Positions 43,795 to 54,200 of a stretch of DNA of 64,000 nt are shown here, piece by piece. The notes under the pieces are model-generated. The model was not told the origin of the DNA. It worked only from the letters and a program-made list of their open reading frames with translations, and did no database searches. The DNA comes from Bacteroidota bacterium (GTDB lineage: Bacteria; Bacteroidota; Bacteroidia; Bacteroidales; FEN-979). The first letter of the stretch is position 1; every line of letters begins with the position of its first letter. The stretch is taken from the NCBI GenBank assembly GCA_026391805.1, contig JAPLDJ010000015.1, positions 1-64,000 of the forward strand, written 5' to 3'. Made by a program: the position numbers and the translations under genes.

Positions 43795-45309
43795 ATGAAA
43801 AAATTCGTACTTTCTTCAATTTTCCTGTTTGCTGTGCTGTTCAGCATGGCACAGGTTCCCCGTACCATGGTCGCAGTCGAAGACGGAACTGGTACATGGT
43901 GCCAGTATTGTCCCGGCGCTGCAATGGGTTGCGACGATCTTCTCTCCCATGGCTGTTTTGTTGCAGTCATAGCAAACCACAATGGCGACAGTTATGCCAA
44001 CAATTACTCCAATAACAGGAATAGCATGTGGGGGATCACCGGATATCCCACGGTTACCTTTGACGGAAACCTCGCACTTGTAGGCGGAAACCATACCACA
44101 TCCCTCTATACTTCGTACCTTCCGAAGTACAACCAGTCGATTGCAATAACCTCTCCTGTTACCTTATCATGGGAGATTTCAAACACCGGTCTTAACTACA
44201 CTGTCGTGGTTACGCTCGAAAAGGTCGGAACGATCACTTCAGTAAGTAATAAACTGTTTTTCTTTGTAACCCAGTCGAACATCATGCAAAACTGGCAGGG
44301 TCAGACCCATCTTGAGCATGTCAACCGGCTGATGGTTCCTGATGAGAACGGAACCACCGTTGATTTCACTTCAGGAACCACCCAGACCGTAACCCTGAAT
44401 TTCACCATGGATGCTGCATGGCCACTGGCCGACTGTGAATTCATCTGCTTCCTTCAGAATAAAGATGCAGGACAGGGCACAACGGGTGGTGTTAAAAAAT
44501 GGGTTGTTTACAACTCGATCAAACGTGGTGTTATTGATCTGAACGTTGATTTTGCTGCAAACCAGACCAACGTTGCAAAAGGCGGCACGGTGAACTTTAC
44601 AAATAATACAACCGGCGGCTATATCGGAACATCTGAAACTTACCTCTGGTCATTCCCCGGCGGAACTCCATATAGCTCCACCGATGAAAACCCGACGGTA
44701 GTTTATTCCGAATGCGGAACTCACGATGTTCAGCTGATCGTTAACCGCGGTGGCCAGATCGACACAGTGACAAAGGTGAAATATATCCAGGTTGGCCCTG
44801 TCGTCAATGTTCTCATCAGCCCCAATGATACAGCATGCAACTACACGCCGATTACACTGGATGCAACAACCCCGAATGCAACATACCTCTGGGCTCCGGG
44901 TGGCGAAACCACACCGACCATCACTGTAAATGCTGCAACAGTGGGACTTGGATCACATATGTACGCTGTAACCGTCAGCACTCCGGACGGTTGTGAGCAG
45001 TATATGATCGAAAATATCTTTTTCGATGACTGCACTGGCATTGGCGTAAAGAATGGCGACCTGGGTGTTTCACTGTATCCGAACCCGAACTCCGGCACCT
45101 TTAACATTGAGATGAATTCGCTGAGCGCACAGAACGTAACCATCGAAGTCATGAACTCAATGGGCATGAAAGTTTATGCAGAAAAGGGAATCCCCATCAG
45201 CGGGAAGTCGACAAAAACAATAACATTGAAGAATGCTGCCTCCGGCGTCTACTATGTAGCCGTCCAGGGATCAGGCAAAAAAGTGGTTGAGAAAATATTG
45301 GTGAAATAA
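43795..45309 (+). CDS. Omp28-like thioredoxin-fold T9SS cargo with PKD domain
   Basis: The product is 504 residues from the ATG at 43795, which starts the signal peptide MKKFVLSSIFLFAVLFSMAQ; the longer frame from 43756 overlaps the promoter. The mature N-terminus VAVEDGTGTWCQYCPG has a CxxC at Cys36/Cys39, like Omp28-type outer-membrane thioredoxin-fold proteins. TGYPTVTFDG follows, with the cis-Pro typical of the fold. A PKD domain is at about 250-340 (YLWSFPGGTPYSS) and a second beta domain follows. The T9SS sorting domain starts at about 425 (SLYPNPNSG). It is probably a surface-exposed redox or binding protein; the CxxC may help disulfide exchange outside the cell. It has its own promoter and terminator. 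Confidence 0.83.
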   Translation: MKKFVLSSIFLFAVLFSMAQVPRTMVAVEDGTGTWCQYCPGAAMGCDDLLSHGCFVAVIANHNGDSYANNYSNNRNSMWGITGYPTVTFDGNLALVGGNHTTSLYTSYLPKYNQSIAITSPVTLSWEISNTGLNYTVVVTLEKVGTITSVSNKLFFFVTQSNIMQNWQGQTHLEHVNRLMVPDENGTTVDFTSGTTQTVTLNFTMDAAWPLADCEFICFLQNKDAGQGTTGGVKKWVVYNSIKRGVIDLNVDFAANQTNVAKGGTVNFTNNTTGGYIGTSETYLWSFPGGTPYSSTDENPTVVYSECGTHDVQLIVNRGGQIDTVTKVKYIQVGPVVNVLISPNDTACNYTPITLDATTPNATYLWAPGGETTPTITVNAATVGLGSHMYAVTVSTPDGCEQYMIENIFFDDCTGIGVKNGDLGVSLYPNPNSGTFNIEMNSLSAQNVTIEVMNSMGMKVYAEKGIPISGKSTKTITLKNAASGVYYVAVQGSGKKVVEKILVK

Positions 45310-45326
45310 GTAACCTTGTTCAATCC

Positions 45327-45360
45327 AAAAGAGGCAGTCGTACGATTGCCTCTTTTTTTT
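45327..45360 (+). terminator. Intrinsic terminator
   Basis: Stem AAAAGAGGCAGTCG / CGATTGCCTCTTTT with one G-T pair and a two-base loop, then more T residues (run of eight). Confidence 0.9.
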
Positions 45361-45407
45361 AAAACCTGAATTTCATTTTCCGCATTTTCAGGCAACTAAA
45401 ATAAAGG

Positions 45408-45415
45408 TACCTTTG
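45408..45415 (+). promoter_or_regulatory. -7 promoter element of the first C25 peptidase gene
   Basis: TACCTTTG matches TAnnTTTG, 24 bp before the ATG at 45439; the leader would be very short. Confidence 0.6.
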
Positions 45416-45438
45416 TCTGACCGATAAAATCCTTTCTG

Positions 45439-47565
45439 ATGAAAAAAATATCTTTTCTTCTCCTTTTTGGTTTTCTTTCAGTTCAGCTTTTCTCAGGTAC
45501 GATTGAGAAACAGTTTCACATTGGAAATTATTCACTGAAAACGGTCGGCGCATACCAGACGATCTCGTTCGACAATGCAAAACTGTCGGGCATACCGGGT
45601 GAACCTTCTCTCCCTTACCTTGCGGTTTCCCTGATGCTGCCCCCGGGAGAATCGGCCGTATCCATCGAGATCATTCGTGAAAATGAGACCGTACTTCCGG
45701 GTTCATACCTGCTCTTTCCGGAGCAGGATGTCGTGCCCATCTCTAAAAAACAGTCCGGTGAATTCCGTATGAAGGAATCCGTTTACAGGATGAACGGGAA
45801 TTATCCTGCATATGCCGGTGGAAAACTTTTGTCCCAGTACCTGAACGGGTTTTCCTTTGCCCTTTCAACCTTCACTCCGGTAAATTATAATCCATCAACG
45901 GGACAACTCTCCTATTTCCGCGATGTTACAGTGCGGATAAAAACACAGAAAGATCCGGAAGCGGAAGCTTCACTGAATAATCTTTCAGCATCACAGCCGG
46001 TTCTTAACCGCGTCCGATTGCTGGCACAGAATACAGAAATGATCGATCAGTACCCGGCCCCGGCAAAGAAAAAGTCTTCCTACCAGATGCTCATCATCAC
46101 CCCCTTTGCTTTTGAAGACGGGTTCACGGATCTTGTGAACTATTACAGTGCAAAGGGACTGACGACCCATATTGAAAGCACGGAAGACATCAATGCAGGA
46201 TTCACTGGTTTTGATCAACAGGAGAAGATTCGGAATTTTATCAAACAGGAATACCAGAACAACGGGATCGAATATGTTCTCCTTGGCGGAAGCGAGGAGT
46301 GGGTGCCGTCACGGAAATTCTATTGTATCGTTTATTACGGGACGGGTGGCGTTGAGGCTGAAACGTACGACATCCCGGCCGATATTTATTATTCCGCCAT
46401 TGATGGTACCGACGACCTTAACGGAAACCACATTTACGGTGAAGAGGCCGACAGCACCGACCTGCTGCCCGATGTGGCCGTTGGCCGTTTCCCGTTCAGC
46501 ACCAGTGCAGATCTTGCTTCCATGGTGCACAAAACCGTTTCATACCAGGAAAATCCTGTTCTCGGGGAGTACGACCGTCCGTTGTTCATCGGCGAATATC
46601 TTTACGACACTCCTGTTACGCTGGGAGGCGATTACATGAATCTCCTGATCGATGACCACAACGATAACGGTTATTTCACCCATGGTATTCCTTCTGCATC
46701 AAACCATATTGAGAGGCTGTACGATACACTGACCGGTAATCCGCCTCCATACAATTACTGGCATTGGAGCACGGATACCTTGCTTGCCAAGATCAACAGG
46801 GGAACCTCATTCATTCATCACCTCGGCCATGCCGCCACATCCTACATGCTGTGCCTTGATTACTCCCAGATCAACAATCCGAACTTCTGGGCAGTGGACG
46901 GCATCAGGCACAACTATGCTCTGCTTTACACCCAGGGCTGTGACGATGGAAGTTTCGACATGCCATACTGCATTGCGACAAAAAGCATGGCCATTGACAA
47001 TTTTGTGGTTGCAGGCATCTTCAATACACGCTACGGGTGGTTCAACCAGGGTACGACGGATGGCCCCTCGCAACACCTGCAACGTGAATTTGTGAGTGCC
47101 ATGTATACAGATACGCAACCGGAAGACCATATCGGCACAGTTCATATGATCTCGAAGATCAAGACCGCTCCATGGGTAGGATTGCCCGGCGAATTCGAGC
47201 CCGGTGCCCAGCGTTGGACAATGTACGACTGCACACTGCTTGGCGATCCGGCCCTCCACATCTGGACACATGATCCTGTCATCGGGATCCCGGTCGTAAA
47301 GAATTCAATGAATATTGCGCTTTATCCCAATCCATCGCACGGAATGGTCCAGGTTGATTATTCCATACCGGAAACTTCGGTTGTTACGTTGCAGATACTG
47401 GATGCCACCGGGCAGCAGGTCGCCGGGGTTCATTCATGGAAAGCAGAAGCCGGGGTCAGCCACCGGTACACTGTTGATGTTTCATCATTGCCTGCAGGAA
47501 TTTATTATTGCAGGTTTTCAACAGATAACGGCATCCAGACAAAGAAACTGGTGATCATCCGGTAA
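45439..47565 (+). CDS. Gingipain-family C25 cysteine peptidase, T9SS cargo (short form)
   Basis: The product is 708 residues. The signal peptide ends near residue 19 (SVQLFSG). A propeptide domain of about 200 residues includes GIPGEPSLPYLAVSLMLPPG. The C25 catalytic domain begins with YQMLIITPFAF (about 215). It has VLLGGSEEWVPSRKF and PDVAVGRFPFST; the catalytic His lies in FIHHLGHAATS (about 460-465) and the Cys in LYTQGCDDGSFD (about 502). The T9SS sorting domain starts at about 627 (ALYPNPSHG). It is an exported protease for protein substrates. It forms a tandem with the next gene, another C25 member, but each has its own promoter. Confidence 0.9.
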   Translation: MKKISFLLLFGFLSVQLFSGTIEKQFHIGNYSLKTVGAYQTISFDNAKLSGIPGEPSLPYLAVSLMLPPGESAVSIEIIRENETVLPGSYLLFPEQDVVPISKKQSGEFRMKESVYRMNGNYPAYAGGKLLSQYLNGFSFALSTFTPVNYNPSTGQLSYFRDVTVRIKTQKDPEAEASLNNLSASQPVLNRVRLLAQNTEMIDQYPAPAKKKSSYQMLIITPFAFEDGFTDLVNYYSAKGLTTHIESTEDINAGFTGFDQQEKIRNFIKQEYQNNGIEYVLLGGSEEWVPSRKFYCIVYYGTGGVEAETYDIPADIYYSAIDGTDDLNGNHIYGEEADSTDLLPDVAVGRFPFSTSADLASMVHKTVSYQENPVLGEYDRPLFIGEYLYDTPVTLGGDYMNLLIDDHNDNGYFTHGIPSASNHIERLYDTLTGNPPPYNYWHWSTDTLLAKINRGTSFIHHLGHAATSYMLCLDYSQINNPNFWAVDGIRHNYALLYTQGCDDGSFDMPYCIATKSMAIDNFVVAGIFNTRYGWFNQGTTDGPSQHLQREFVSAMYTDTQPEDHIGTVHMISKIKTAPWVGLPGEFEPGAQRWTMYDCTLLGDPALHIWTHDPVIGIPVVKNSMNIALYPNPSHGMVQVDYSIPETSVVTLQILDATGQQVAGVHSWKAEAGVSHRYTVDVSSLPAGIYYCRFSTDNGIQTKKLVIIR

Positions 47566-47591
47566 ACTGTCTTGCTTTTTTTTATTGATCC

Positions 47592-47621
47592 TTTGTATGT
47601 TACGAAATTTATCTAACTTTG
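47592..47621 (+). promoter_or_regulatory. Promoter of the second C25 peptidase gene
   Basis: TTTG at 47592-47595 and TAACTTTG at 47614-47621 with 18 bp between them, a near-perfect Bacteroidota -33/-7 pair, 44 bp before the ATG. Confidence 0.75.
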
Positions 47622-47665
47622 TGACAGATAATCATCTGATGTTTATTCATTAATCCCCATCCACC

Positions 47666-50600
47666 ATGAGAAAAAGTTTACTTCTTTCCATCTCCCTTTT
47701 ATGGGTACTATCAGGAATACAGGCGCAGAATTTCTCCTATTCTGATTCCTGGGGAAAAGCCGGGTTTAACCTGGTTAATTCCAAATCCGGGTCTGTTGAA
47801 GTCGTTTATTCCATTCCCCAGTTCGGGTTAGAGGAATTTTCCGTCAACGGGCAATCGCTGAAAAATTTAAATTTACCCGGGGCTTTCCTCTTAAACGACG
47901 AAGGCATGCCTAACCTCCCGGGGCAGGGACGTTACATTGCCATGCCGCAGGGAGCTGTCGCCAAATTAAAGATCATTTCCCAGCGGACTGAAGTCCTGCA
48001 CAATGTTGATATCTGTCCGGCCCACAACATTCCGGCAGAGAACGACGACCGTCCACTTAAATATGTTAAAAACCCATCGGTTTATTCGAAAAATGCCTTG
48101 TACCCTTCACAACCGGTGAAGATCTCCGGTCATGAGCAGATCCGCGGCGTGGATGTGGTGATGCTGGGTATCACTCCGTTCCAGTATAACCCGATTACAA
48201 AAGACCTGATCGTTTACCGTGACATCAAAATCCAGATCGATTTTGAAGGCGGAAACGGCCACTTCGGTGATGATGCCTTCCGCAACCGTTTCTGGGATCC
48301 CATCCTCGATGACGCACTTCTTAACCATGCTTCCCTCCCGGTGATTGATTACAACAATCGTTTGCAGTCATATTCAAAGAAAGCCGTCACCGATGAGTGC
48401 GAATACATCATCATCTCCCCGGATGGTTCCGACTTTGTCCGCTGGGCAGATTCCATTGCAAATTTCCGCAACCAGCAAGGGATCCTGACACATGTTTTCA
48501 CCCTGACCGATGTGGGCGGTAACACGACCACTGCCATTGAAACTTTCATTGATGACGCATACAACAACTGGACAATCAAACCGGCTGCATGTCTCCTGCT
48601 CGGGGATTATGGTTCCGATCAGCAGAGCAATGTGATCTCTCCGCTGAAAACACTGGCGGGTGAAACTTTCCCTTCTGATCATATCTATGCTGATGTCAAT
48701 GCAGATGACATGGCCGAGATCGTTTTCAGCCGCATCGTTGCGAACAACAATGCACAGTTGACAACCATGTGCTCCAAGATCCTGAATTATGAGCGGAATC
48801 CGCCGATGGATACAAGCTATTACCAGCACCCGATCACAGCCCTCGGATGGCAGACGGAACGCTGGTTCCAGCTTTGTTCCGAGGTTGTCGGAGGATATTT
48901 CAGAACTAAAATGGGGAAACATCCTGTCAGGATCAATGCCATTTACCAGGGAACACCGGGATCGATCTGGTCGTCGGCTTCCAATACCAATTCGGTTGTA
49001 AGTTATTTCGGTCCTGCCGGTACCGGGTATATCCCGCAAACCCCTGCTGAAATGCCCTGCTGCTGGAATGGTGGAAATGCAGCACAGGTGAATGCAGCCA
49101 TTGAGGACGGATCATTCATGCTTCAGCACCGCGATCATGGGATGGAAACCGGCTGGGGAGAACCCTCTTATAATAACAACAGTGTGGACGCTTTGCAGAA
49201 TGTCAAACCGACATTTGTAATGTCGATCAACTGCCTCACCGGAAAGTATAACCTGAGCTATGACTGCTTTGCTGAACGGTTCCTCAAGCATCTTTACAAC
49301 GGACAGAATTCGGGAGCTCTCGGACTTGTTTGTCCCTCTGAAGTTTCCTATTCATTCGTCAATGATACCTTCGTTTGGGGCATGTACGACAATATGTGGC
49401 CTGATTTCATGCCTACCTATGGAACCCAGCCGGCTTCACGTGGCGTTGATCCCGCATTCGGAATGGTTGCCGGAAAGTATTTCCTCAAGCAGTCGAACTG
49501 GCCTTACAACACGGGTGATAAAAAGATCACCTATTACCTGTTCCACATGCACGGGGATGCTTTCTTCAGATTGTTCGCAGAACTGCCGCAGAATCTGACC
49601 GTGACACACGATGCGGAAATCCCTGAAGGAGCCACCACATTCAACATTACAGCCAATGACAGTGCTGACATCGCGCTGACCGTCAACAACGTGATCATTG
49701 CTACCGGTCTTGGAAGCGCAAGTGGTCCCGTGGTTATCACGATTCCGGCTCAGAGTGCAGGAACAATGGTACTTGTAACGGTCACAAAACAGAATTACCT
49801 GCGTTACCAGGACTTTGTACCCGTCACCAACGGCCAGCTGATTGCCAATTTCAGCGCCAGTGCCACCAACCTCTGCCCCGGAACCAGCGTTAATTTTACC
49901 GATGTATCCACCGGCGGAGCAACTGCATGGGCATGGACATTCGACGGCGGAACACCATCAACCTCAGCGGACAAGAACCCTGTAGGAATCGTTTACAGTG
50001 CACCCGGTGATTATTCTGTCAAACTGCGCGTAACACGGAGTACAACATCCGATTCCATCACGAAGACTGAATACATCCACGTATATCCGACACCGACGGC
50101 AGATTTTACTACCCTCAATGCATCCTGTATGAACGATGCAACCATCTTCTCTGATCTTTCCGCCTCAAACGGAGGAACGATTACAGACTGGATGTGGGAC
50201 TTCGGCGACGGCACTTCAGGCGCATCCACCCAGAATCCGCTGCATACCTTTACCTATGCCGGTACCTTTAATGTAACGCTGACCGTTAAGAATAACGGCA
50301 CCTGCGACAACGCGGTTACCAAACAGGTGGTTGTCGGAAGGAGTCCGAATCCTGCCGCACAGCCTTCAGGCCCTGCAGAAGTTTGCCCCGGTTCAACCGG
50401 AAACACCTTTACGACACTGGGCGCCCAGTATGCAAACTCCTATTTATGGGAAGTTTCACCCGCCGAAGCCGGTACAGTTACAGGAACGACCACCACAGCC
50501 ACATTTGATGCATCTGCAACCTACACCGGAACGGCAAGCATTACTGTAAGCGGTGTTAATGACTGCGGTTCAGGAACGGTTTCTTCCGCCTTTAATGTCA

Positions 50601-51163
50601 CCATTAAAGTGCCTGCTGCCGCTCCTGAAAAACCCACCGGTGCTGATACGGTAAACATTGAATTTGTGCCCGTTTCCGATTTCATAACAACCGGTGTTCC
50701 CTCGATTACAGACTATACCTGGTTTATCACTCCTGCCAACGCAGGTACGATCACGGGAACCGGCATGACCGGAACCGTTACCTGGAGTACACAGTTCAGG
50801 GGACCACTGGCGACCATTACCGTGAAAGGCGTTGACAACTGCGGCCCGGGACTCACTTCCGACCATAAAGATGTTGTTGTAAAGAATACGCTTGGTATTG
50901 CTGAAAACAACCAGTTCGGATTCGAAATTTACCCGAACCCGACATCCGGGAAGTTCTCCGTTGAATTCCGCGGCCCCGATGCCATTGTGAACATCAGGAT
51001 CGTGAATGAACTCGGATCCAGCGTTTACACTATGAACGATGTGAAGGTCGCCGGAAAACTGATCCGGAACATTGATCTTTCATCGCTTTCAGCCGGCATT
51101 TACTACCTGAAGGTGGAAACCGGTTCCGGTACGATTGTCCGGAAGCTGGTGATCCGCAAGTAA
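47666..51163 (+). CDS. Gingipain-family C25 cysteine peptidase with PKD domains, T9SS cargo (long form)
   Basis: The product is 1165 residues. The signal peptide ends near residue 21 (LSGIQAQ). A propeptide (about 22-250) is followed by the C25 domain, which begins CEYIIISPDGSDF. It has CLLLGDYGSDQ, a catalytic His in MLQHRDHGMETG (about 490) and Cys in MSINCLTGKYN (about 522). A beta-sandwich follows (EIPEGATTFNITAND). Two PKD domains (about 728-890, AWTFDGGTPS and MWDFGDGTSG) and two further Ig-like modules with cysteines come next. The T9SS sorting domain starts at about 1087 (EIYPNPTSG). It is similar in plan to the preceding gene but adds binding modules, suggesting related substrates and different localisation. 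Confidence 0.9.
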   Translation: MRKSLLLSISLLWVLSGIQAQNFSYSDSWGKAGFNLVNSKSGSVEVVYSIPQFGLEEFSVNGQSLKNLNLPGAFLLNDEGMPNLPGQGRYIAMPQGAVAKLKIISQRTEVLHNVDICPAHNIPAENDDRPLKYVKNPSVYSKNALYPSQPVKISGHEQIRGVDVVMLGITPFQYNPITKDLIVYRDIKIQIDFEGGNGHFGDDAFRNRFWDPILDDALLNHASLPVIDYNNRLQSYSKKAVTDECEYIIISPDGSDFVRWADSIANFRNQQGILTHVFTLTDVGGNTTTAIETFIDDAYNNWTIKPAACLLLGDYGSDQQSNVISPLKTLAGETFPSDHIYADVNADDMAEIVFSRIVANNNAQLTTMCSKILNYERNPPMDTSYYQHPITALGWQTERWFQLCSEVVGGYFRTKMGKHPVRINAIYQGTPGSIWSSASNTNSVVSYFGPAGTGYIPQTPAEMPCCWNGGNAAQVNAAIEDGSFMLQHRDHGMETGWGEPSYNNNSVDALQNVKPTFVMSINCLTGKYNLSYDCFAERFLKHLYNGQNSGALGLVCPSEVSYSFVNDTFVWGMYDNMWPDFMPTYGTQPASRGVDPAFGMVAGKYFLKQSNWPYNTGDKKITYYLFHMHGDAFFRLFAELPQNLTVTHDAEIPEGATTFNITANDSADIALTVNNVIIATGLGSASGPVVITIPAQSAGTMVLVTVTKQNYLRYQDFVPVTNGQLIANFSASATNLCPGTSVNFTDVSTGGATAWAWTFDGGTPSTSADKNPVGIVYSAPGDYSVKLRVTRSTTSDSITKTEYIHVYPTPTADFTTLNASCMNDATIFSDLSASNGGTITDWMWDFGDGTSGASTQNPLHTFTYAGTFNVTLTVKNNGTCDNAVTKQVVVGRSPNPAAQPSGPAEVCPGSTGNTFTTLGAQYANSYLWEVSPAEAGTVTGTTTTATFDASATYTGTASITVSGVNDCGSGTVSSAFNVTIKVPAAAPEKPTGADTVNIEFVPVSDFITTGVPSITDYTWFITPANAGTITGTGMTGTVTWSTQFRGPLATITVKGVDNCGPGLTSDHKDVVVKNTLGIAENNQFGFEIYPNPTSGKFSVEFRGPDAIVNIRIVNELGSSVYTMNDVKVAGKLIRNIDLSSLSAGIYYLKVETGSGTIVRKLVIRK

Positions 51164-51178
51164 GATACTAAGCCTGTC

Positions 51179-51215
51179 AAAAAGACCATCCGGTTCATTT
51201 CCGGGTGGTCTTTTT
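51179..51215 (+). terminator. Intrinsic terminator
   Basis: Stem AAAAAGACCATCCGG / CCGGGTGGTCTTTTT with one wobble pair and a 7-base loop, located 16 bp after the stop. Confidence 0.92.
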
Positions 51216-51255
51216 ATTTTACGGGAATTCGCTCCTGTCAGGCCTTCTGATTCCG

Positions 51256-51263
51256 TATCTTTG
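51256..51263 (+). promoter_or_regulatory. -7 promoter element of the Asp-box gene
   Basis: TATCTTTG matches TAnnTTTG, 20 bp before the ATG at 51283. An in-frame start at 51205 would precede this promoter and is rejected. Confidence 0.6.
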
Positions 51264-51282
51264 TACTACAAATTCTTTTCCC

Positions 51283-54200
51283 ATGCAAAATTCCAGGACG
51301 TTCCTTGTTGTCGTGATCCTTCTTCTGTCGTTCCATCTGCAAGCACAGTCAGTCAGGGTTTCTCCGAACATCACCCCTGCTGGAAAAGGGAAGGTCAATA
51401 CAGCGATCGATAACATGGGATACTGGCAGCGGATGGTCAGGCTGGGATATGTCAGGCCAAACGCTGCGATGCCTGTTCCTCCGCCTGTTTTCACCGGGAG
51501 CATGATCCGTGCAAAGGGGATCCGGGTCCAGGACTCACCCGACCGTTGCGTAACCGGTGCCGAAAGTACAACCCAGAGCGAGAATTCTCTATTCATCAAT
51601 CCTGAGAATGAAGATGAACTCCTGAATTCAAACAATTCAACCGATTGGGACGGGACCTATGCCTATGTGCTGTTTGGCGTAAATGACCGCTATTCGGAAG
51701 ACGGGGGTAACGGCTGGGCAGGCGAGATCGAAGCAGCCGGGAATATTAACCAGGGCGACCCTTCGGTGGTCATCGGGCGGAACGGCTGGTGGTATGCAGG
51801 AAAGATCAACAATGATTTCGGACAATCAGTCGCGTATTCAACCGACCAGGGAAAGACCTGGCACGATGTCATCGTCTCCTCGGTCCCGTTCCCCGGTTCG
51901 GATGTGCTCGACAAGAACCATCTCTGGATCGATAATTCTTCCACGAGTCCTTTCCAGGGAAGGCTTTACGACGGCTGGACCAATTTTGTGAACAGTTCGG
52001 GAAACCTCCGCCAGATTGAAATTTCAAGATCGGAAGATCAGGGGATGACCTGGTCTTCGCCCATCAACATCAGCGCGGGAGTTACTTCCGGGTACATGTG
52101 CCAGGGGATCAATCTTCAGACCGGCCCGAACGGGGAACTTTACGGAGCATTCATCATTTATGATGCCTGGCCTGCCGACGAATCGGCCATCGGGTTTGCC
52201 AAATCGCTAAATGGCGGATCCGTTTTTACTCCTGCCACCAGGATCATCAGCAACATCAAAGGAATACGGACCAGCCTGACCTCAAAGAACATGAGGGTGA
52301 ATTCATATCCTTCCATGACGGTGGATAACAGCAATGGTCCGAACAAGGGGAACATTTACCTGGTCTGGGCCAACATCGGTTATCCCGGCATCAATGCCGG
52401 AAGCGATATCAATGTTTATTTCATGCGTTCGACTGACCAGGGAAGCACCTGGATGGCACCTATTAGGGTGAACCAGGATGCGGCGGGTCTCGGAAAGCAA
52501 CATTTCCTCCCATGGATATCCTGTGACCCGGTGACCGGAAATCTCTGCGTGATCTATTATGACGACAGGAATGTAGGCTCTTCCGCATGTGAAACATGGA
52601 TCTCATATTCCTACAATGCGGGAGATACCTGGACCGACATGAAGGTCAGCGATGTCTCCTTTACACCGGTGCCGATCGCCGGACTTGCCTACGATTATTT
52701 CGGGGATTACCTCGGGGTGGCTTCACGCGACATGATGGCTTACCCTATCTGGACCGACAACCGGACCGGCGCTGCCCTTACTTATGTTTCCCCGGTCAAT
52801 CTTGGTCCTGCTCCTGGTCAGCCTTATGTGATCTATGATTCATACAGCCTGAATTCCATACAAAAAAATCTCCTGCAGAACATGAATTACGGCGATTCGC
52901 TCTACCTGAACCTTGGCCTGAAAAATGTCGGCGACCAGCCGGCTGTCAATGTTACAGCTTACCTTTCGACCGATTCGCCCTACATCACCATCACCGACAG
53001 CATTGAGAATTACGGGGATTTTGCTGCCGGCGAGGTGCGCTCGGTCCAGCATGGTTATTCATTCAGGGTTTCGGATACCATCCCCGACGGGCTGAGGGTG
53101 AAATTCTATGTCAGGGCCGTTACTGCAGATACTGCCTGGTACAGCAATTTCCGGATCGAAGCCCATGCTCCGGGACTTACTATTTCAAGGATCATGATCC
53201 GCGATTCTGTATACGGAAATGACAACGGGCGCTTCGACCCCGGCGAAAGCGCAGATGTACTGGCTACGGTAGCAAATTCAGGTGACTTCCTCTGCCCGGG
53301 TGCCTGGATCAGGATATCATCCCCTTCCGATTACCTGAACTTCACTATCGATTCCGTTTTTCTAGATACCTTACTGCCGCTTCATAATAAAGTGGTAACC
53401 TTTAAACTGGACGTAGCCTCCGATGCCTGCCAGCATGCTGCCGCCAACCTCGATTTTCTTGCACGCTCAGGACTTTACAGTGCAAGGAAGCATGTTACGG
53501 AAACCATCGGGGTGATCATGGAAGACTGGGAGAGCGGCAACTTCACCACATTTCCGTGGGTTACCGGCGGAAATGCGCAATGGTTCATCGATACCGTGCA
53601 TTATGAAGGAACCTACAGCGCACGGTCGGGAGAGATCTCTGACATGGAGGCTTCATGGCTGCAGGTCGGCTATCTCTGCGGCGCCGACGACAGCATCTCA
53701 TTCTACCGGAAAGTATCCTCGGAACCGGGATATGATTACCTGCGGTTTTACATCGACGGGATCCTGCAGGGACAATGGTCGGGGGAAGAGGACTGGAAAA
53801 GGATTGCATACCCGGTCGCTGCCGGTACACATACCTTTAAATGGATCTATTCGACGGATGTATTCCAGCTGTTGGGCAGCAACGCCGCATGGCTCGATAA
53901 CATAGCATTTCCTCCGCCTCCCCTGCCGGTTGTCAATGCAGGAAACGACACTTCGGTCTGTGCCGCGCAGCCCATTCAGCTTCACGGTACTGTTTCAGCA
54001 TCCGATTCCCTTCGCTGGACAACCTTCGGCGATGGGCTCTTCTCGGATGAAACCATTCCGGATCCGGTTTACACGCCGGGTCCCGGAGATCTCAGTGCAG
54101 GTGCAGTAAACCTCCGCCTGAAAGCCTGGGGAGTGAACGGATGTTCTGCATCAGGGATGACACTCACCATCGTTAGTAAGCCGGTTGTTCATATCACCGT